DNA from: Saprospiraceae bacterium
GTDB taxonomy: Bacteria; Bacteroidota; Bacteroidia; Chitinophagales; Saprospiraceae
Direction of reading: 5' to 3'
Assembly (NCBI GenBank): GCA_016715465.1
Contig: JADKAA010000029.1
Span: 1,736,001 to 1,800,000 of the forward strand
DNA length: 64,000 nt
The notes beneath the pieces were generated by a model. It saw only the letters and a program-made list of their open reading frames with translations, was not told the origin of the DNA and did no database searches. A program made the position numbers and the translations under genes. This document shows, in pieces, positions 27,414 through 35,100 of the stretch (its first letter is position 1; each line of letters opens with the position of its first letter).

Positions 27414-29291
27414 TCACTCCATCTCCACCAATTCCTCTTCCACCTCATCGAGCTCGAATTTGAGGTTTTCGATGATGAACTCCTGTCTCTCGGGTGTATT
27501 TTTGCCCATGTAGTAGGAGAGGATATCTTCAATGTTGGTCTTGTCCTGAAGAATGACGGGATCCAACCTGATGTCCTTGCCGATGAAGTCTTCAAATTCG
27601 TGGGGGCTGATTTCTCCGAGCCCTTTAAACCGGGTAATCTCTGCTTTTCCTTTTAACTGTTTGATGGCATCCTGTTTTTCGCGCTCGCTGTAACAATAAA
27701 ACGTTCGTTGCTTGTCCCGCACCCTGAACAAAGGCGTATCAAAGATGTACAGGTGTCCCTGCTTGACGAGATCAGGGAAAAATTGCAGGAAAAAGGTGAG
27801 CAGGAGCAGTCGGATATGCATACCATCCACGTCGGCATCGGTGGAGATTACTACCCGGTTGTAGCGAAGGTTTTCGATGCCGTGTTCGATGTCGAGGGCG
27901 TGCTGCAGCAGATTAAGTTCTTCGTTTTGATACACTACTTTTTTGGTCATACCGTAACAATTCAATGGCTTGCCCCTCAGACTGAACACGGCCTGGGTTT
28001 CCACATTTCGGGCTTTGGTAAGAGACCCACTTGCTGAGTCACCCTCTGTGATAAAGATGGTGGATTCCAACCTGGTTTCCTCATTAAATTTTTTACCTGT
28101 TTCATTGAAGTGGGCGCGACAATCCCTTAATTTTTTATTGTGTACGGCCGCTTTTTTGGCCCTTTGGTTGGCCAGTTTCTTGATCTCGGAAATTTCCTTG
28201 CGCTCTCTTTCACTTTGCTGAATTCTGCGCAGTATGGCGTCAGAAATTTCCTGGTTTTTATGCAGATAATTGTCGAGGTTCTTTTTGATGAAGTCGGTGA
28301 CAAAACTCCGGATGCTCACGCCTTCAGGGCTCATGTTTTGAGAACCCAGTTTGGTCTTTGTCTGGGATTCAAATACAGGTTCTTCCACTTTCAGGGAGAT
28401 CGCACCAATGATGGATGCCTGAACGTCTCTTGTATCAAAATTTTTATTATAAAATTCCCTCAGGGTCTTCACAATGGCTTCGCGGTACGCTTGCAGGTGT
28501 GTACCGCCAGAGGTGGTATTTTGTCCATTGACAAATGAATAATATTCTTCACCATACTGTTGCCCGTGGGTCATCACCACTTCGATGTCTTCTCCAAGCA
28601 AATGGATGATGGGGTAACGCAGGGTGGTAGCATCCGTCTTCCGTTCGAGAAGGTCTAATAATCCATTTTTGGATACATAGGTTTTGCCATTAAAATTGAT
28701 CTTGAGTCCGGCATTCAGGTAAGCGTAGTTCCAGATTTGATTCTCGATGTATTCCGTCCTGTACTTATAGTGTTTAAAAATACTTTCATCGGGCGTAAAC
28801 TCTATACAAGTGCCGTTGGGCTCATCGGTCTTCACGATCTTGCTGTCCTTGATCAGTTCGCCGCGTTCGAAAGACGCCATCTTTGCCTGACTCTCGCGAT
28901 AAGCCTCTACTTTGAAATAAGACGAAAGCGCATTCACCGCCTTTGTACCCACTCCATTGAGTCCCACCGATTTCTTAAATGCCTTGGAATCGTATTTACC
29001 TCCTGTATTGATCTTGGAAACACAATCTACCACCTTGCCCAATGGAATACCCCTGCCAAAGTCGCGGATGCGCACCGTGCCATCGATGATGGATATATCA
29101 ATCTGTTTGCCATGACCCATGACATATTCGTCGATGGAATTGTCGATGACTTCCTTTAAAAGGATGTATATGCCATCCTCATGCGATGAACCGTCACCGA
29201 GTTTGCCAATATACATACCGGGTCGCATTCTGATATGTTCTTTCCATTCGAGGGTACGGATGTTCTCTTCGTCGTATCTTACTTCTGCCAT
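27414..29291 (-). CDS. parE: DNA topoisomerase IV subunit B
   Basis: This 625-residue type IIA topoisomerase ATPase subunit, with ParC, decatenates daughter chromosomes. The N-terminal GHKL ATPase shows RPGMYIG, KEVIDNSIDE (Glu47 and Asn51 as catalytic base and magnesium ligand), DFGRGIP and GLNGVGTKAVNALS. The TOPRIM domain has EGDSASGS (Glu near 415) and DADVDGMHIR (near 485). The length suits ParE rather than the longer GyrB, as does the absence of the usual GyrB insertions. parC is not adjacent on the downstream side, which is repeat DNA. A TATTTTTG -7 element lies 20 nt upstream of the ATG. GyrB is the main alternative. Confidence 0.88.
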   Translation of the reverse strand: MAEVRYDEENIRTLEWKEHIRMRPGMYIGKLGDGSSHEDGIYILLKEVIDNSIDEYVMGHGKQIDISIIDGTVRIRDFGRGIPLGKVVDCVSKINTGGKYDSKAFKKSVGLNGVGTKAVNALSSYFKVEAYRESQAKMASFERGELIKDSKIVKTDEPNGTCIEFTPDESIFKHYKYRTEYIENQIWNYAYLNAGLKINFNGKTYVSKNGLLDLLERKTDATTLRYPIIHLLGEDIEVVMTHGQQYGEEYYSFVNGQNTTSGGTHLQAYREAIVKTLREFYNKNFDTRDVQASIIGAISLKVEEPVFESQTKTKLGSQNMSPEGVSIRSFVTDFIKKNLDNYLHKNQEISDAILRRIQQSERERKEISEIKKLANQRAKKAAVHNKKLRDCRAHFNETGKKFNEETRLESTIFITEGDSASGSLTKARNVETQAVFSLRGKPLNCYGMTKKVVYQNEELNLLQHALDIEHGIENLRYNRVVISTDADVDGMHIRLLLLTFFLQFFPDLVKQGHLYIFDTPLFRVRDKQRTFYCYSEREKQDAIKQLKGKAEITRFKGLGEISPHEFEDFIGKDIRLDPVILQDKTNIEDILSYYMGKNTPERQEFIIENLKFELDEVEEELVEME

Positions 29292-29310
29292 CTTGTATTG
29301 CTATAAGTTG

Positions 29311-29318
29311 CAAAAATA
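29311..29318 (-). promoter_or_regulatory. Bacteroidota-type -7 element TATTTTTG for parE
   Basis: Read on the minus strand the octamer is TATTTTTG, 20 nt ahead of the parE ATG. Spacing and sequence match the other TAnnTTTG elements in the window. Confidence 0.5.
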
Positions 29319-29388
29319 GACAATAGCCATGGTTTTTTGGTAGATTTCATATTTAATTTGGTAACAATCTGTAAATCATTGGTTTATA

Positions 29389-29612
29389 GTAACTAGGGAT
29401 GAGTAACTAGGGATGAGTAACTAGGGATGAGTAACTAGGGATGAGTAACTAGGGATGAGTAACTAGGGATGAGTAACTAGGGATGAGTAACTAGGGATGA
29501 GTAACTAGGGATGAGGGACTAGGGATGAGGGGCTAGGGATGAGGGGCTAGGGATGAGGGGCTAGGGATGAGGGGCTAGGGATGAGGGGCTAGGGATGAGG
29601 GGCTAGGGATGA
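29389..29612. repeat. 14-bp minisatellite, 16 units in two blocks
   Basis: Nine perfect copies of gtaactagggatga are followed by one hybrid (gggactagggatga) and six perfect copies of ggggctagggatga. There is no spacer, so this is not a CRISPR array. It sits about 100 bp upstream of the parE start on the opposite side of its promoter. Confidence 0.9.
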
Positions 29613-30980
29613 GGGATCGCGGTCCAGGGGTGGGGGAATCTTGTACCCTCATAAAATAGCTTGACGATTCCTTAAAGGGTGACCATGACACAAATTATTT
29701 TAGGATAGAAATTCTGCGATTTCTGCGAAGTGGATTGACTGGAAAAGATGGAAACTTTGAAGCCTAGCTCTATGTCTGATTGATGGGGAATAGTTCTGCG
29801 AGGTCTGCGGGAACTATGGGAACCACAGCTGTTTGGCTAATTTCCCCGGTGAGTAATTGCCCGGCTGCGACTTACTGAGGGAGTTTCCGCTGAAAACGCA
29901 GAATATCACACCACTTAAAAAATTTCTTTTATACAATGTATGACTCTATCATAAAGGGTGACCCATGACGCAGAATATGCTGAAATTTTAGGATAGAAAT
30001 TTCGCGATTTCTGCGAAGTGGATTGACTGGAAAAGATGGAAATAATGAATCGCAGCTATATATCTGATTTATGGGGAATATTTCTGCGAGGTCTGCGGAA
30101 CTGCGCGAGCACAGCTGTTTGGCTAATTTCCCCGGTGAGTAATTGCCCGGCTGCGACTTACTGAGGGAGTTTCCCGCTGAAAACGCAGAATATCACACCA
30201 CTTAAAAAATTTCTTTTATACAATGTATGACTCTATCATAAAGGGTGACCCATGACGCAGAATATGCTGAAATTTTAGGATAGAAATTCTGCGATTTCTG
30301 CGAAGTGGATTGACTGGAAAAGATGGAAATAATGAATCGCAGCTATATATCTGATTTATGGGGAATATTTCTGCGAGGTCTGCGGGAACTGCGCGAGCAC
30401 AGCTATTTGGCTAATTTCCCCGGTGAGTAATTGCCCGGCTGCGGCTTACTGAGGGAGTTTCCCGCTGAAAACGCAGAATATCACACCACTTAAAAAATTT
30501 CTTTTATACAATGTATGACTCTATCATAAAGGGTGACCCATGACGCAGAATATGCTGAAATTTTAGGATAGAAATTCTGCGATTTCTGCGAAGTGGATTG
30601 ACTGGAAAAGATGGAAATAATGAATCGCAGCTATATATCTGATTTATGGGGAATATTTCTGCGAGGTCTGCGGGAACTGCGCGAGCACAGCTATTTGGCT
30701 AATTTCATCGGTGAGTAAGTGCCTGGCTGCGACTTACTGAGGGAGTTTCCCGCTGAAAACGCAGAATGTCACACCACCTAAAAATTATCTTTTAAACAAT
30801 GTATGACCGTTCCATAATGGGAGACCATGACGCTGAATACGCTGAACTTACTAATGTGCTCTATTGATGAAATCTATCTGGCTGCACTAGTATGTGTTTC
30901 CATATGGCATTCTTCTTGTACTGTTTCAGGCACGGACAATTCCTAATTCATAAATCCTAAATCAAAAATCAGAAATGTAG
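29613..30980. repeat. REP-like array with four tandem units of about 287 bp (cluster C)
   Basis: The unit with 'gatagaaattctgcgatttctgcgaag' (read in two halves) starts near 29702, 29990, 30276 and 30563, giving a period of 287-290 bp. Units 2-4 are almost identical. Each contains 'tttccccggtgagtaattgc' and 'cccgctgaaaacgcagaata'. No protein-coding frame persists through the array. A 23-bp string at 29643-29665 repeats 18863-18885 exactly. The last 130 bp are unique. Confidence 0.8.
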
Positions 30981-31412
30981 TTATCCTGTAAAACCGATTG
31001 CCCTGTGTGAGCCATCACAGAAAGGTTTATTGGCAGAAGCACCGCAGCGACAAAAGGCGGTGCGTCCGGATTTTTGTTCCACTTTACCGTTGGCATCTTT
31101 TACGGTGAGGTCACCATGAACGATCAGTGGGCCGTTGGCCATTACTTCCGCTGTGTTTTCGGTTTTGGCATTTTCTTCGGGTATGCTGGTGTTGTTCATG
31201 ATGTAACTCAATGCGCCACTGGGGCATTTTTTAACCTGTTCGATGATGCGTTCGGTGGAGGCGCCTTCCGGTTTTATCCAGGGGCGCGAGGAGGGATCGA
31301 AAACTTCCTTCAGTCCCTCATGCCCTTTCCAGCAATTGGTGGAATGGATGCACAAACCTGGTTTCCATATGATGGTCACCTCTCCATTGGTATATTTTTT
31401 ATTTACTTCCAT
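30981..31412 (-). CDS. Iron-sulfur protein: divergent 4Fe-4S mono-cluster domain plus CDGSH zinc-finger-type domain
   Basis: This 143-residue protein fuses two iron-sulfur modules. Residues 1-70 resemble the Fer4_19 family (CIHSTNCWKGHEGLKEVF, then KKCPSGALSY) with Cys ligands for one cluster. Residues of about 85-143 hold a complete CDGSH motif, CRCGASANKPFCDGSH, whose three Cys and one His bind a 2Fe-2S cluster. Such fusions are common in bacteria and are thought to act in electron transfer or iron-sulfur handling in the cytoplasm. It lies directly downstream of the acetyltransferase gene, with which it is often paired in Bacteroidota genomes (general knowledge, not verified here). Confidence 0.85.
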   Translation of the reverse strand: MEVNKKYTNGEVTIIWKPGLCIHSTNCWKGHEGLKEVFDPSSRPWIKPEGASTERIIEQVKKCPSGALSYIMNNTSIPEENAKTENTAEVMANGPLIVHGDLTVKDANGKVEQKSGRTAFCRCGASANKPFCDGSHRAIGFTG

Positions 31413-31704
31413 GCTGTTTTTTTATGAATGTTTGTACAAGACATCTCCAATACTGTCGTCTTTGTCGAAAACGCTCTTGGCAAATGGGAATGATGAAGCT
31501 GCTGTTTTTTCGGGCAAAGTCCACCGCAGCCATGACGAGTTTTTTACCGGCTCCCATGCCTTTTAGTTTTTCACTTACTTCTGTATGATCAATGATAAAT
31601 TTGCCTTCCCCTGCCCAGGAGTAGGTCATTTCGGCCAGAGTTTCGCCTTCCTGTTCTGCATAAAACCTGCCTTTTGTGGCGGTATTCTCCTGGTTAATTT
31701 CCAA
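31399..31704 (-). CDS. YidJ/YjdJ-type GNAT acetyltransferase, C-terminus frameshifted
   Basis: As read, the protein has 101 residues. Residues 13-75 match small stand-alone GNAT acetyltransferases: GRFYAEQEGETLAEMTYSW, then IIDHTEVSEKLKGMGAGKKL (acetyl-CoA loop) and AAVDFARKNSSFIIP. The usual continuation, PLCPFAKxxF..., is missing in this frame. It reappears in another frame as PFAKSVFDKDDSIGDVLYKH, ending at a stop at 31422-31424, 9 bp before the next gene. An 8-bp loss near 31481-31490 between two TTTGCC-like strings explains this. The gene starts with TTG (31704), directly after an in-frame stop. It is either broken or mis-sequenced. Confidence 0.7.
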   Translation of the reverse strand: MEINQENTATKGRFYAEQEGETLAEMTYSWAGEGKFIIDHTEVSEKLKGMGAGKKLVMAAVDFARKNSSFIIPICQERFRQRRQYWRCLVQTFIKKQHGSK

Positions 31705-31806
31705 TTACTCAATTTTGTCAAACGAATATACACAATAAACTTATTGCGTTTGGAAAACGAATGGCAAGTAAAATTGCATTTTATCAATCAAACTCATGAA
31801 ATTGTT

Positions 31807-31926
31807 TTACTGCTTTCCCAATGTGTATTGATGATGCTGCCCTTTCTCTTCATTTATTTGCACAAAATACATGCCAGCAGGCACGTTGGGAAAGGGAATG
31901 GTCGATATAAATCAATCAAATATTTT
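31807..31926 (-). pseudogene. Relic of a T9SS C-terminal sorting domain
   Basis: On the minus strand, an open stretch ending at stop 31807-31809 reads STIPFPNVPAGMYFVQINEE, then KGQHHQYTLGKQ. The pattern PAGMYFVQI...G...LGK is that of the last strand of a T9SS type A sorting domain. Nothing upstream continues the protein, so only the 3' end of a lost secreted gene remains. Confidence 0.5.
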
Positions 31927-32130
31927 GAAATACCATCTTAAAACAAGCTTTATCCAAAGAAAATTGGGAAATATATTTAAACACATTCACTCAACACGCA
32001 GGGGTTTATTTATTAAAAATAAATTACAAAATCCTATAAATTCACTAGCATTTTTTCGGTATTATATTTTGAATAAAATAAGTTTATCTAATATTATATG
32101 CTACATATATGAAAATAAAAGGAATATTGT

Positions 32131-32138
32131 TAATTTTG
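32131..32138 (+). promoter_or_regulatory. Bacteroidota-type -7 element TAATTTTG
   Basis: The octamer matches TAnnTTTG and ends 21 nt before the ATG at 32160. It supports that start over the in-frame ATG at 32109. Confidence 0.5.
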
Positions 32139-32159
32139 AACTCATACAAGAAAACAGCC

Positions 32160-35100
32160 ATGAAACGAGTATCGATTTTCACTGTTCTTGTGCTTGTAAT
32201 GGGGGGATTTTTTACCAAACCAGACCAGATTCTGGGTGGTAATCCATTAAAAAAGAATGTCCAATTCGCCCCCGAAGATACCACCGTAAATTATTGCCGA
32301 CTGATCAGAGCCGCATATTTCTATGGCCAAAAGATGTCTGAAAAAAAAGCACAATTGCCCGCACAGGATGTATCTACCTTCAATGAAATTTGGAAGGAAG
32401 TTTTCAATGTTCCACTCTATCAGTCAGGCATAACGGCTGATGAGTTTAAAGGTGATGGCCGGTTTGCAGAAGGAAAGCATGGCTCGTTTCCGCCTTCAGT
32501 GCTTTACCACAAAGACAATCCGGATACCTATACGCTTTTTCACATCGCCAAAGAAATTGGACAAATCAAAAGTGCAGCCTTTGCTACCTGTCCTTCGTGC
32601 ATCGAGAGCTCGATCGCAAAGATCAATGAGCTGATGAAGTCTTCCCGGCTTAAGAATCAGTTTGCTCAGCTGTGGATAGGCACACAGGGCAATATCTCTT
32701 CCACCAAAGCCATTACCGATTTCTGGCAATTCTTAAAATGTATGTCCATCGACGATCGCGTAAATCCTAAAACGCAGCCTATGTTTGTCAGCCTCAAACC
32801 CTATATCAAATGCCCCGATACCACTTTTATAAAATGTAAGGATGAGATCAAACCCAAAGTCTCAGTTGGCTGGCGCCACTGCGAGATTGGTGGAAAAACC
32901 GACACCCTCGGTCCCAAACTGGTGAAAGGCATCGACAATTGTCCGGGCACGGTGTATGCCATTAAATATGTTGCCAAGGATCAATGCCTGAAGTCTGACT
33001 CATGTACCCAGTATTTTGTCATCAAAAATGGAGAACCGACGGTTAAATGCCCCCGGGACACCGTAGTTACCTGTATAGAAAATCTGGCCCAGTACAAACT
33101 CAAAGTAGAAACATCCTGTGATCTGCATTGGTCAGTAATTCCAGGCACTCCAAAACTTATATCCGGTAAGAAAAATTGTCCGGATGCCCTGTATGAAATG
33201 ACCTACATGGTCCAGGATAGTTGTGGCCGCGAAACCAAATGCAAACAAACCATCAACATCCAAAACGATGGACCTACCATCCAATGCCCACCGGATGTCA
33301 CCGTGGAGTGCAGCACTGACATCAAAAAAGGAACACCAAAATACACTTACAGTTGCTATAAAAAGGCCATACTTACGACCACTGGACCGATTCTGGTGAA
33401 AGGCAAGGCAGACTGTCCGGGTGCTGTATATGAGATCGAATACGAAGTAAAGGATTCCTGCGACCGCACCGCAAGCTGTGTCCAGAAATTTACGATCAAA
33501 AACAAAGACCCGGAAATCACCTGTCCGCCAAACAAAGAGGTTTTATGCGAAGAAGACATTACCACTGGTCCTCCCACATCATTTAAAGTCGCCTGTGAAC
33601 TTGGCTACGACATCATCATCTCAGATCCGTTGTTGATCCACGGTACAAAAGACTGCACCGGCGCCATTTACGAAGTGACGTACACCATAAAAGATGAATG
33701 TGGAAGGACGGCATCGTGCACCCAGTTGTTCACCATCCTTCAACCCGACCTGCTCATCAAGTGTCCGCCGGACCGCATCGTCCTATGCGCCAAAGACATC
33801 GTGGCAGAAAAACCAAACATCACTTCCGTTTGCAAACATCTCTATAACACAACCAACACTGCGCCTGTTTTGGTAAGTGGCAATGCGGACTGTCCGGGAG
33901 CCAAATATCAGATAACCTACGAAGTAAGCGACGATTGCGGCCGGGTAAAAACCTGCGTTCAAAATTTCGTCATTAAAAATCCGGATCCGGAAATGGTGTG
34001 CAATTCATCAGTGGAAGAAATCGACTGTTATGCGCAGATTCCCACCGATCTGCCACAAGCTGTGGTCTCCTGTGATGTAAAATATGAAATTAAAGTAAGC
34101 GGCCCAACACTGGTTTCAGGCAAAGACCGCTGCGATGGGGCGAAATACGAAGTCAAATTCACCTTAAAGGATGATTGTGGCAGAACCGAAGTGTGTACCA
34201 AACAATACATCCTGCGCATCCCTGAACCCGAAATTACCTGTCCCCCCAACAAGACATCCATCTGTGCTCCCCAACTGTTGAGAGACCAGCCCAAGGTTAC
34301 CACCTATTGCGATCTCACCTATACGGTGGCGCAGGCTGTCCCCGTATTAATAAAAGGAGCGCACAATTGCCCCGGGGCCGAATACAAAGTAACCTACACC
34401 GTAACCGATGCATGTGACCGGTCGGCCAGTTGCGATCAAATTATTACCATTGTGAGTGGTCCGCCTGCCATACAATGTCCTCCAGACAGGGTGGTGGATT
34501 GCAAAGACGACGTGGAAGCTGAGCAGGCAACGGTCATGGAAAGTTGTTTCAAATCAAGTGTGACCACCTCAGCCCCATTACTACTTAACGGCAAGGATAA
34601 TTGTCCCGGTGCCATTTATGGTATTACTTATACACTTATTGATTCCTGTGGCAGAAAAGTGGAATGTACTCAAAATTTTACCCTCATAGGCAAAGGGCCG
34701 GAAATCCTATGTCCGAAGGATACTGTTGTACGGTCAAAAGCAGATATAAAAGCAGGAAAATTATTGGTATCCCAAGGATGTACATCTGGTTATGATGTAA
34801 ACACAAGTGCACCCAGCCTCATCAGCGGCATTGATGGACTGGCTGGTGCTGTGTATGCCATTACCTATACTTTGGAAGACGACTGTGGTTATAAAAAATC
34901 CTGTGTCCAGCGCTTTACCATCATCGACATTCCGGATGACGGCATCAACACGTTATGTGACTGTCTTAAAGAGTATGGCAGGGTATCCCTTGACCTTGTA
35001 CAAAATCCTGATCAGACCAACCGTGACATCGCTGCGCTGATTAAAAAATATGGCTGTGCCCAACTTAAGAGTTGGATACAAAGTGGAACCGTAGAATTGT

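Noticed and set aside
29389..29612. Possible CRISPR array
   Set aside because: The 14-bp units are contiguous with no spacers and no cas genes lie nearby; it is a minisatellite.
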